The notes under the pieces are model-generated. The model saw only the letters and a program-made list of their open reading frames with translations. It had not been told where the DNA came from and did no database searches. Of a stretch of 12,861 nt of DNA, positions 1 to 7,615 are shown one piece after another; position 1 is the first letter of the stretch; each line of letters opens with the position of its first letter. The position numbers and the translations under genes are program-made. The DNA is from Diplocarpon mali (Eukaryota; Ascomycota; Leotiomycetes; Helotiales; Drepanopezizaceae), in contig JAENRP010000200.1 of NCBI GenBank assembly GCA_024741835.1, positions 1-12,861 of the forward strand. Reading direction: 5' to 3'.

Positions 1-134
1 TGTGGAGTGCTAGTCCGGAATAGGCTAGAGTAGAGCACGTGGGCACTAGTGCAGGGGGATAAAACTCACAGCTGTACCATACCTAATACAACAACCTTTT
101 TCCCCTTTTCTAAGGTATTACCACACCTACGTTT
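1..134 (+). repeat. 5' LTR (visible part)
   Basis: This segment matches 7441-7574 at 132 of 134 positions. Identity stops after 134, where the internal primer-binding site begins on this side and host DNA begins on the other, so the right edge of the LTR is at 133-134. The left edge is not proven because the window starts here. TGTGG at 1-5 and CCACA at 121-125 look like classic inverted LTR tips, but the shared sequence runs nine bases beyond CCACA, so those are not the true ends. A GATAAAA stretch at 58-64 is the only TATA-like motif inside. Confidence 0.9.
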
Positions 135-150
135 GGTGACCTACGCAGGG
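134..150 (+). other. Candidate primer-binding site
   Basis: TGG immediately follows the LTR edge and continues as TGACCTACGCAGGG, the place and start expected for a tRNA 3'-CCA primer site. The implied tRNA would end in GTAGGTCACCA. It does not match the initiator-methionine site used by many such elements, and I could not assign a tRNA. The heptamer ACCTACG occurs both at the LTR end (125-131) and inside the site (139-145). Confidence 0.5.
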
Positions 151-347
151 AGGCGTAGCAAGCTTTCTCATCTCCATTCGATCAAGTGGACCAATACTCG
201 GAACCCCTCTTGAAACCGAGTTGAGACGCAAAAAGAAGACCGGAGATACGTCCGACACCCCTGTCATCTGTGGACTCGAAGATTCAGCAACCAACACTCC
301 AGAACAAGCAATTGAAGAGGAACTTCCACAAGAGCAAGGAGAGGGGA

Positions 348-1940
348 ATGACACAATCAGCACAGGAGTACAACGAGCAAGAGTCTTGCCCTAAAGCTCT
401 CCCTCAACAGGCGTCATCGACTCTGCAGCTGGAAAATTCTGCACATCTACCCGAACCTAGTGAGGAAGGAGCAGACAACCAACCCTCTACCTTAGGACCA
501 GCTTCAGGACTACTCGTCCCTTCCTTCTCAACAGAACTACTAAAGCTCTCAACAAGTCCTAGCCATTCAGAAATCCTACAAAAGGCCTGGAGGGACCACG
601 AAGAGAGTACACACAACAACAATACTTTTCCACTCTAGAGGCACCAAGGCCGCTGGAGAAGCATCTCACCAATAGACCTGTCTGACTCAGACCCGAGCAC
701 GCCTCTATTCTCCCCTACTGTTATACAAGGAGACTCACGGCATAAGGAGAGTGTCTTGCCTCCATTCTGCCCTATGAACCAGGACTTCTTCGAGGCTACC
801 ACTAAACAAAGGAATACCCAGTGCTCCTCCTCACCTGGCCTACTTAGATCAAGCCAACAACTGCCCCTAACAGCTATGTGCTCTCAAAAGATGCCCAAGT
901 TCGAGAGGTGCAAGGACTACAATGGGGAAATGCCAGCTGAGCTTTGGCTCGACAGGCTCGACTACGACTTTGAGGTGGATGGACAGTTCTTGCCGCCCCC
1001 TGCAATCTACCTAAGGGCCATCTCCATCCTGCTTGAAGGGGAAGCTTCCCGCCGCTTCAGGTCCAATCAAAGGATGAAGAGTATCATGGCCAATAGGCTC
1101 ACTGCTACCGAAGAAGACAGGCAGGAGGTGATCGAATGGCTGAAGACTCAATTCCCGAATGAGGATGACCCTGTAGAGGAACTAGATGTTATGACTGAGG
1201 TATCAAATCTCCAGCAAGGGCCACTCGAGAACCTGGCATCCTACTACCAGAGGACTGCCGCCTTGCTAAAGAAGACTGGCGGTAAGGATCTCGATCGGAA
1301 CGTCCCTCTGTCCCCTATGCCCTTACAGAAGGATTCGGACCGATATATCCTCAAGTCTATCACATCGGCCTTTGTAAGAGGGGTATATGATAACAAGCTC
1401 AGATCACATGCCTTGAGCAACAATGTCCTGCTACTTCCGTGTCTCTAGAGGGCCTATAATACCCTTTGCTTATCACAGTCTGCGCTTAAGGCTCAGGAGA
1501 AAATCGAGGCCGAGATCGAGAAGCAAAGATACTACGAGCGTTTGGAATCCTATGTGGAGAACTGTTCAGGGGTCTCAGTCCAATCTGCCCTAGCTTCATT
1601 GGATAACAAGAACTGCGCCCCTTTTGCTAAGGAGGATCCAAGGAAACAACGGGAGCCCGCTGTGATAGCGAGGGAGTACCAACCTCATCTGGCCTTCAAA
1701 CCTATGCCTAGACAACCAACCACCGCTCTAGAGAACCTAACCGTCCCTCGCCGAGAGCCGTCCCTAACCTACCCTCTTCGGAATCTTCGACCTGAATACA
1801 ATGCCCAGCACTAGCAAAGCAACTATCGAGACCACTAGAGAAGAACAACTCCGAATCCAAACCTAGAATGGAGGGGGGCATCGAACTACAATAGCACAGC
1901 ACCTTTCTACTAGCAGTACTCTCTGAAACCGGCCTCCGAC
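348..1940 (+). pseudogene. gag: gag (capsid part), interrupted by five TAG codons
   Basis: The first ATG after the LTR is at 348, and one reading frame runs from there to 3437, broken only by TAGs at 636, 1446, 1812, 1836 and 1911. The N-terminal third is polar and low-complexity, rich in Ser, Gln, Pro and Glu. A capsid-like region follows at about 894-1448 (it begins KFERCKDYNG and includes the stretches AELWLDRLDYDF and NLASYYQRTAALL), then a charged helix around 1500-1560 and a basic, Gln/Asn-rich stretch before the zinc knuckle. Protein character is unchanged across each TAG, and Gln would fit at every one, especially the three near 1812-1911. An overlapping frame at 140-391 with no ATG is also protein-like (acidic, with LEDSATNTPEQ), so the true N-terminus may have been displaced by an indel near 370-390. 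Assignment as gag rests on position and the downstream knuckle; I did not recognise a specific capsid family. Confidence 0.8.
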
Positions 1941-3437
1941 TTGTCTAACCCTTTCATCAACCGATTAAGGATATGGATCAGAACTAAGGACGGGCCTCTA
2001 TGTATCGAGTGTAGGGAGTGTGGTCACTATAAGGATAAGTGCAATCGGCCGCCCTTGACCTCCTGGGAAAAGGCCTACCTTAGGTCAATTGTCTTCCCTG
2101 AATCTGCTGCCTCAGTTCATCACGTCGAGATCCATGCAGAAGAAGGACAGCACCATGATCACAGGAGGCATGCCGACAGTAGTCGCTCCGCAGCGCCTAC
2201 ACCTGCCCCTATTAGAACAGATCCCGAAACAAGGATGTCGCTAAAAGAATTCAACAGATCGCGAAGAGCGGCAGTAGAGGATGTCAGCGAACCTACAGTA
2301 GTCTCCAACCTGGCAGAGGTAGGAGGTGTTAAGTATCACGACGCTACGTATGATACTGAAGAAGATGCACCTCCACAAGCCACCTCCTTCTTGGCAGATG
2401 GGAAAGGAGTTCGGAAGAGAGTACGAATAGCTGGTTCATCAGACGACACCACCCAGGCGGAACCTAGGAGACAACCTCGAGGGAAGCAAGCTGGCGCAGA
2501 CCCTACCGGAAAGAAGAAGGCAACCTCTGGGGAGAAGAAGCTGCGCCATCTACAAGAGATCGTTAGGCGAGAGGGCGATGGCCCTATCAACTATATCGAG
2601 CTGGCGAAAGGATTTGAGATCTCGATGAATCTGCTGGATCTGTTTCAGCTATCTCCCGAAGTGTCGAAGCAGTTCCGAAATCTATCAACTCGTCGGAATC
2701 AGAAGAGACAGAAGAAGGCTACTTTCCTAGGAGTAGCATCCGAAGGCACCGAGCCCCCCCCGCCATCAGCTACCCAGTCGAACCTCACAAAACTCCTACC
2801 TAGTGTGCACCCAGACGAAAAGGCATGGAAGGTCCCTGTATCCATTCGAGTGAGAGAAGGGGAAGAGGAAATAGTAGTGGACTTACCCATCGGCATGAGT
2901 GCTATTGATCAGGGCAGTGATATTCTACTCACATCTCAAAGACTCAAGAAGGCTCTCAATCTCACCGAGCGTTCCCTCAATTCAGAAGGCTACTCAAAGG
3001 TAACCTACGGCACTGCAGATGGAGAGATACATGACTTGACCAGCTATGTGTCGTTCGAGATTGGAGTTCAAGGCATCTGGCGAAAGGTGGATTCCTTCTT
3101 AAGGTCAAATAGCCCTCCGAAGAAGACTGAGCTATCTCTCCTTCTAGGTCTACCTTGGCTGCATATGGTTGACGCCAAGCTGAACATCCAGAAGAGCGAA
3201 ATCACCATTGGAGGGAATATACCAGGAGAAAAGCCGGTCACTATCACAGGACCGCAATTCACTCCTAGCCCAGGGCTGAACTTATTGCTCCATCCAAAGG
3301 CAAAGCCGCAGAAGACGCCCCTCGAGAACCTGACAGTACGGCTCGCGCCTGAAGACTCGGACATCTCTACGACAGAGTCTGAGAGCAATAGCAGCTCCGA
3401 AAGCGATACTGACTCCGAAGATGAACAGGGTTTTTAG
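1941..3437 (+). CDS. Nucleocapsid zinc knuckle and retropepsin-like protease (C-terminal part of gag-PR), intact 498-codon segment
   Basis: This is the uninterrupted end of the gag frame. It opens at a TTG after the last TAG (1911), so its start is not a real initiation site. A CCHC knuckle (C-X2-C-X4-H-X4-C) uses codons at 2001, 2010, 2025 and 2040 and would bind the genomic RNA. A long basic, polar linker follows. The aspartic protease lies at about 2810-3250: the catalytic motif is D-Q-G-S (Asp codon at 2907) instead of the usual D-S/T-G, and the C-terminal hallmark LLLGLPW is at 3138-3158. The protein ends in an acidic serine-rich tail (SNSSSESDTDSEDE) just before TAG at 3435. The enzyme would cleave the Gag and Gag-Pol polyproteins. 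Protease in the gag frame with pol one frame back matches a gag-pro/pol layout. The DQG triad is a real oddity; family membership is supported mainly by its combination with the LLGLPW motif. Confidence 0.85.
   Translation: MSNPFINRLRIWIRTKDGPLCIECRECGHYKDKCNRPPLTSWEKAYLRSIVFPESAASVHHVEIHAEEGQHHDHRRHADSSRSAAPTPAPIRTDPETRMSLKEFNRSRRAAVEDVSEPTVVSNLAEVGGVKYHDATYDTEEDAPPQATSFLADGKGVRKRVRIAGSSDDTTQAEPRRQPRGKQAGADPTGKKKATSGEKKLRHLQEIVRREGDGPINYIELAKGFEISMNLLDLFQLSPEVSKQFRNLSTRRNQKRQKKATFLGVASEGTEPPPPSATQSNLTKLLPSVHPDEKAWKVPVSIRVREGEEEIVVDLPIGMSAIDQGSDILLTSQRLKKALNLTERSLNSEGYSKVTYGTADGEIHDLTSYVSFEIGVQGIWRKVDSFLRSNSPPKKTELSLLLGLPWLHMVDAKLNIQKSEITIGGNIPGEKPVTITGPQFTPSPGLNLLLHPKAKPQKTPLENLTVRLAPEDSDISTTESESNSSSESDTDSEDEQGF
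3431..3437 (+). promoter_or_regulatory. Candidate -1 ribosomal frameshift site (shifty stop) between gag-PR and pol
   Basis: The gag frame reads GGT TTT TAG here within a run of five T. A -1 slip of the Phe-tRNA from TTT (3432-3434) to TTT (3431-3433) avoids the stop and enters a frame that stays open to 3667, the same frame as pol. This could be programmed frameshifting or a one-base indel in the T-run. The sequence does not fit the full X-XXY-YYZ heptamer, so programmed use is only a suggestion. Confidence 0.35.
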
Positions 3438-3679
3438 ATCATCGGCGACGCCCTAGGAAGGCGTTAAACTCAGCTATAGTGGGAACCTGCCTCTCACTTC
3501 AGATATGCGATCCGCCAACTCTGAAAGGGATATGCGAGGCAGAGGACTACGACCAGGAGGCTGAGGAAAAATGGGAAGGGACATCCACACCAGCTTCAGA
3601 AGCTCTATTCAGGCTGGTAAAGGGTCAAAACACAATGAGGAAAGGGAGTGCTATGTCTTCGCATACATAGAGGGAAGAA
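3438..3679 (+). pseudogene. Pol N-terminal linker with disturbed frame
   Basis: Between the gag stop and the pol core the coding frame is unclear. The -1 frame is open and protein-like from the T-run (RRRPRKALNSAIVGT, then an acidic stretch EAEDYDQEAEEKWEG) until a TAG at 3668-3670. A second frame is open over 3571-3762 and also protein-like (ECYVFAYIEGRIGTQEQK, then FIAFEKL) before ending in TAA at 3763. The pol frame then becomes clearly coding at about 3765 (YNDKETFIPSFP). The simplest reading is two compensating indels, one near 3600-3640 and one near 3763. No domain is recognisable here; in this family the region lies between protease and reverse transcriptase. Confidence 0.5.
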
Positions 3680-6600
3680 TTGGGACCCAGGAGCAGAAGA
3701 ATCCAACTCGAAAGCTCGCAGAAGCCATTGGCACAATCACATTCATCGCTTTTGAGAAGCTATAACGACAAGGAAACCTTTATACCCAGCTTCCCAACTG
3801 ATCGACGGGTAAGAAGGCTCCTAATGGAACAGCCTCCCGAAAGCAGCCTCGAGGAATGGCTAGAAGGCTGCAAAATGACCTTTGGGCCTGGTATTCCCAA
3901 GAACCGGTTGAGAGAGGTTCAGCAGCTTCTGTACACCTATAGAGCGGTCAACTCTAACGGCCTCACCGATATTCCCTATACCGACCTCTATACCCATCGA
4001 GCCCGAATCCCGGAAGGTGCTATTCCAGTAGCTGACAACACTGCAAGGCGATACAACCCTCGCAAGCTAGCGTGGCTAAATAAGACGATCACAGAAGGAA
4101 TAGACTGTGGAATGTTTGAGAGCACCTTTCTTACAAACAATAGGCTTTCTGACTGGAACTCCCACCCACACCTAGTCGATAAGAGTGCGGAGAGCAAGGC
4201 GTCTATAGGAGAGTATAGGGTCACCTTCGATTATTCCCGGATCAAGGAGATTACACCAGGTTGTATGATGATCAGTTTATCTGAGTGCTTCGATTATTTG
4301 AGCAACCCCCAGCACCAGCTGTTTATACAGCTAGACCTGAAGCACGCGTACTGGTCAGTTAACCTAGACCCAGATCACCGACACTTCTACGCCTTTTCTG
4401 CGCCTGGCCATTGCCAGTTGCAACCTACGAGGATGCCTCAGGGGGCTGCCTCTTCGGCATTCTCCATGAATGAACTTATGAAGCTTGTTTTTGGCCCTAT
4501 CCCTATATCTAAGAGAGCTGTTGCTAAGGGTAGGGATGATTCCGAGCCTTCTCTATTCTCTCCGGTCTTCGCAGATGGCTGTGTTAGCTTACAGCGCCTA
4601 ATGTTCTATATGGATGACATCTTTAGAGGTTTCCCCGATTTTGAGGCGGCGTTTGCTTTCCTACGCGATCACCTCCTCCCTAGGCTCCTATGGTCCGGGC
4701 TAAAGCTATCATTCAAAAAGTGCCTCCTCTTCATGACTGAAGTGCTAGTCCTAGGCATCCGACACAGAGCAGGAGGCAAGACTGTCATAAAGCTAGAGAG
4801 ATCGGAAAATATCAAACTCTGGCCGACACCTCAGAACGCGACAGAGGTACGGCGATTCTTAGGAGCGGTACAAATCACACGGAATTGGACCAAGAACTTC
4901 GCGGAGATAGCAAGGCCTCTGAACCGCCTGACGGGAGCAGTGGAGTGGAGGTGGTCAGAAGCGGAGGCCCTCTCCTTCTCACTACTCAAGGAATATTGCT
5001 CTGCGGTGATCGAACGATCTGGCCATATACCATCAGAGCCGGTCTCTATGTATACCGACGCAAGTGGCTATGCAGGAGGGTGCTGTATCACCCAAATTCA
5101 AGCAGGGGAGTCAGCCGCAGTACCGATACTTTTTGATAGTTTTACCTTTTCTCGCACCCAAAGGCAGTACGGCACTTACAAACGAGAACTCCTGACCATT
5201 GTCGAGTTCTGCCGAAAATACCACCATTTCCTTAGGGGAGAGAAAACCAGCATTATCTACACTGACCACCAGCCGCTCACCTTTTTCTTGAGTTCAAGCT
5301 CTATACAGGAAGGAATCTATGCTCGGTGGGCGGCAGAGCTACGCCTCCTCAACATCACGATCACCTACATCAAAGGCGAGAGAAATAAGGTCGCAGATGC
5401 GCTATCAAGGACCATCTTTCCAGGAGACAATTGTGATAAGGAAGACTACTCGAAGTACGGATATATACACGCGGCGGCAGATCGGGACAGCACTTGGATC
5501 TGGAAAGATGGGAAGGGGGGCTATGAACAGCTGCTCAAAGATATCGCCAACCCACTGATCGAGACTGAATACTCGAAGCTGAAAGCTGTGCAAGAGATGC
5601 TCCACCCCTCGAAGATTCTAAGATGTGCAGGAGGCCAGGAAGAGGATATATCGTTTATAGCAGCTCTCTGCCAGGTTGCAGGAGCAGAGTTGAATGTCGG
5701 CCTCCAACCTACGTCTCCCTTTTCAGGAATCCCAGCTAGACTGGCTACAACTCCTGACGTTACCTGTCTACTAGCAAATGCCGACCTAACGACAGATGCC
5801 GAGATACAGGAAGCCCCACAGGCCTTCCTACAATGCCCTTGGTATAGTGCGGTGATGAAATATCTTTTACACCAGGAGTTTCCTAATGGAATGGACCGAG
5901 TGAGGAAGAGGAGCCTCCAGCTGAAGAGCCTTAAGTACAAGTGGGAGGACAACGCCCTTTGGTACTACTGGAGAGGGAAATACAAGTCTTGCCTGGTCCC
6001 GGGGCAAATTTCTGACGCTCTATTCGCTGCACACGATGAAGGAGGCCATTTCGCTTCCACCACTACCCTTAGGAAGCTGAGGAACGTGTACTGGCCCTCT
6101 ATGACAAAGGACGTCTCCTTATACATCTTAGGGTGTATCCAATGCTCAAAACACGGACCTGCTCAGAGATCACAGCCTCTCTCTAGGGTAGTAGTCTCAG
6201 GACCGATGGAGCTTCTCGGCGCCGACTTCTGCGGACCTTTTCCCGGCGTGCCAGAAGAATACAAGCACGTTTTAATAGTCATTGACTACTTTTCCCGGTT
6301 TATCTGGGCGTTCCCGTGCCCTACGCCTAGCTCCGCTCATGTCATCCAGAGCTTGGAAAGGCTGTTTCAAATCGAAGGCGTTCCTATCGGCTTCTATATC
6401 GACCCCGGCAGCCATTTCGGAGAACAGGTGCGCCAGTTTGTTGGGAAGAGGGGAGTCCTATGGACTAACTCCCCTTCTGCCTCTAAGAAGAGTACAGGCA
6501 TGGCAGAGAAGGCAGTTGATATTTTCCAACAAGCTATGGCTAAATCTCAGGGCTCATTTGAGGAGAAACTGCAAAGGGTGCTATTCGAAGTAAACGCTAG

Positions 6601-6745
6601 AGAGATCTCTTTCCTAGGGTACTCCCCTTTCAACATCCATCGAGGACATCAGCCTAGGGCCTCAGTCGATTTAGCGTTCCCTGCTCATTACGCGCATATA
6701 ATCCACCAAACTCTTACCAACCAAGGGTTCCCTAAAGCCTTATAA
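3680..6745 (+). CDS. pol: Pol polyprotein core: reverse transcriptase, RNase H and integrase (1021 codons without a stop)
   Basis: The frame opens at a TTG after a TAG at 3668, so the start is arbitrary; translation would come from gag by frameshift. RT: the first catalytic Asp is in LDLKHAYW (codon 4334), followed by RMPQGAASSAF and the YMDD active site at 4607-4618. RNase H: Asp in YTDASG (5057), Glu in KREL (5186), Asp in YTDHQPL (5264) and Asp in VADALSR (5396). Integrase: zinc-binding H-X4-H-X28-C-X2-C (codons 6032, 6047, 6134, 6143), then the catalytic triad Asp 6224, Asp 6401 and Glu 6506, spaced D-58-D-34-E; the second Asp sits in IDPGSHF rather than the common SDNG-type motif. Together these make cDNA from the element RNA and insert it into the genome. 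The frame ends at TAA 6743 before the integrase tail, which continues in the same frame behind stops. All catalytic residues are present, so this part has escaped obvious damage. Confidence 0.95.
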   Translation: MGPRSRRIQLESSQKPLAQSHSSLLRSYNDKETFIPSFPTDRRVRRLLMEQPPESSLEEWLEGCKMTFGPGIPKNRLREVQQLLYTYRAVNSNGLTDIPYTDLYTHRARIPEGAIPVADNTARRYNPRKLAWLNKTITEGIDCGMFESTFLTNNRLSDWNSHPHLVDKSAESKASIGEYRVTFDYSRIKEITPGCMMISLSECFDYLSNPQHQLFIQLDLKHAYWSVNLDPDHRHFYAFSAPGHCQLQPTRMPQGAASSAFSMNELMKLVFGPIPISKRAVAKGRDDSEPSLFSPVFADGCVSLQRLMFYMDDIFRGFPDFEAAFAFLRDHLLPRLLWSGLKLSFKKCLLFMTEVLVLGIRHRAGGKTVIKLERSENIKLWPTPQNATEVRRFLGAVQITRNWTKNFAEIARPLNRLTGAVEWRWSEAEALSFSLLKEYCSAVIERSGHIPSEPVSMYTDASGYAGGCCITQIQAGESAAVPILFDSFTFSRTQRQYGTYKRELLTIVEFCRKYHHFLRGEKTSIIYTDHQPLTFFLSSSSIQEGIYARWAAELRLLNITITYIKGERNKVADALSRTIFPGDNCDKEDYSKYGYIHAAADRDSTWIWKDGKGGYEQLLKDIANPLIETEYSKLKAVQEMLHPSKILRCAGGQEEDISFIAALCQVAGAELNVGLQPTSPFSGIPARLATTPDVTCLLANADLTTDAEIQEAPQAFLQCPWYSAVMKYLLHQEFPNGMDRVRKRSLQLKSLKYKWEDNALWYYWRGKYKSCLVPGQISDALFAAHDEGGHFASTTTLRKLRNVYWPSMTKDVSLYILGCIQCSKHGPAQRSQPLSRVVVSGPMELLGADFCGPFPGVPEEYKHVLIVIDYFSRFIWAFPCPTPSSAHVIQSLERLFQIEGVPIGFYIDPGSHFGEQVRQFVGKRGVLWTNSPSASKKSTGMAEKAVDIFQQAMAKSQGSFEEKLQRVLFEVNAREISFLGYSPFNIHRGHQPRASVDLAFPAHYAHIIHQTLTNQGFPKAL

Positions 6746-7207
6746 GGAGCTGATTCGCAATTATACAAAGCATGGAGCGACGCTGTTCTCGAGCACATTG
6801 CGACGTAAGAAGGTATCCAGGATAAGGTTCGAGCGCTGTCGGAGCATAAAAGGAATAAGCTATACAAGAAACATATCGCTCGGTTTACTAGGAAAGAGAA
6901 GAGCTTCCTTCCTAGCTCGATGGTAATGCTATACGACGCGGAGGCCTCTGGCCAGAAACTCCGACCTTCCTGGAGGGGACCATTCCAAGTCTCGAAAGAA
7001 GGAGGGGAGCATAGGAAGTCGTATAAGCTCAAATAGATTAGTGGTACACCTATCGCAAGACACTTCCATATCGACTAGCTAAAGCCCTTTTACCTCCGAA
7101 CTTCCTACCTTATCTTAGGGCAGGAAGAGCGTATTCTAGTATATCAGAACTTAAGAGCTAGGAGATCTGTTCATTCCTTGCCTAAGGAGGCTCGAAGGAC
7201 GAGATAA
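6746..7207 (+). pseudogene. Integrase C-terminal (GPY/F-like) tail, cut off by stops
   Basis: The pol frame continues in phase after TAA 6743 and stays clearly coding through three further stops (TAA 6806, TAG 7034, TAG 7076) to a final TAA at 7205. The stretch KLRPSWRGPFQV (from 6956), then SYKLK, GTPIARHFHI and LKPFYL, is the C-terminal module of Ty3/gypsy integrases, which helps bind DNA and choose the target. Gln would be acceptable at each interrupted position, for example before LKPF. No chromodomain is recognisable; the last roughly 40 codons are basic and unassigned. As written the integrase would lack this module. TAA 7205 is the likely original end because the polypurine tract begins there. 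Confidence 0.8.
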
Positions 7208-7229
7208 GAGAAGGAGGAGAGGAGGGGGA
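7206..7229 (+). other. Candidate polypurine tract (plus-strand primer)
   Basis: Twenty-four consecutive purines ending in GGAGGGGGA, overlapping the presumed pol stop. In LTR retrotransposons such a tract lies directly before the 3' LTR and primes plus-strand DNA. It lies 211 bases before the first base that can be matched to the visible 5' LTR, which suggests the real 3' LTR starts near 7230. The weaker alternative next to 7441 (ATGGGGCT) is far less purine-rich. Confidence 0.55.
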
Positions 7230-7440
7230 CAATTCCTAGGGTTTAGAACCCCTAGAGCTCACGCTAAAAAGGCTAAAGGCAAAGATCTGAGAACACCATA
7301 AGCTTATGGTTTCTAGCCCTACAAAGCGATAGGAGAAGGAAGCGAATATTTCTACAGATCTGCAGAACTAAGGGAGTACAATAGGTGTACATATATGAAC
7401 TTGCAATAGCTTAAGGGGCTCTCGTTCTTATTATGGGGCT
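7230..7440 (+). other. Non-coding end of the element, possibly the U3 part of the 3' LTR
   Basis: No coding frame is seen. The stretch contains a hairpin (CTAGGG 7236-7241 with CCCTAG 7250-7255), a perfect 16-bp palindrome at 7295-7310 centred on AAGCTT, and an ATATAT TATA-like motif near 7391. A TATA-like site upstream of the repeated segment fits a promoter-bearing U3. If so, the 5' LTR copy of this stretch lies just left of the window. Confidence 0.45.
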
Positions 7441-7574
7441 TATGGAGTGCTAGTCCGGAATAGGCTAGAGTAGAGCACGTGGGCACTAGTGCAGGGGGAT
7501 AAAACTCACAGCTGTACCATACCTAATACAACAACCTTTTTCCCCTTTTCTGAGGTATTACCACACCTACGTTT
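7441..7574 (+). repeat. 3' LTR (segment repeated from 1-134)
   Basis: Matches 1-134 with two differences: A at 7442 against G at 2, and G at 7552 against A at 112. Both are TpG/TpA pairs on this strand, with the mutant form in opposite copies. Similarity ends abruptly after ACGTTT at 7574, where the flanking DNA begins with CAACCCC. This fixes the right end of the insertion. Confidence 0.93.
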
Positions 7575-7615
7575 CAACCCCATCTAGAGAATATAAAATG
7601 TCGTATTTTGCCTGA

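Larger units (their letters stand above)
1..7574 (+). mobile_element. Ty3/gypsy (Metaviridae-type) LTR retrotransposon, decayed, left end probably cut by window
   Basis: The same 134 bases occur at 1-134 and 7441-7574 in direct orientation and differ at only two positions (2/7442 and 112/7552), so they are the two LTRs of one insertion. Between them lie a CCHC zinc knuckle, retropepsin-like protease, reverse transcriptase, RNase H, HHCC/DDE integrase and a GPY/F-like tail. The order PR-RT-RH-IN is diagnostic of Ty3/gypsy rather than Ty1/copia elements. The copy cannot be translated through: nine internal in-frame stops and at least one probable indel break it. The near-identical LTRs suggest a fairly recent insertion, which fits badly with ordinary slow decay and better with a burst of C-to-T mutation. 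No target-site duplication can be tested because the left flank is outside the window. Confidence 0.95.

Noticed and set aside
1..150. Self-priming (Tf1-like) instead of a tRNA primer
   Set aside because: No sequence complementary to the primer site is present in the visible LTR. This is not excluded if the LTR is longer to the left.
127..363. Minus-strand open frame of 78 codons across the LTR edge and gag start
   Set aside because: It is the complement of the gag leader frame and shows no independent protein features.
5521..5952. Minus-strand open frame of 143 codons inside pol
   Set aside because: It lies wholly opposite the RNase H-integrase linker, has no motif and is a shadow of the coding strand.
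348..7207. TAA/TAG read as glutamine (an alternative nuclear code) rather than as damage
   Set aside because: A recoded genome should use TAR codons evenly, but the 1021-codon pol core and the 498-codon protease segment contain none. The LTR differences are also explained by the same C-to-T mutation.
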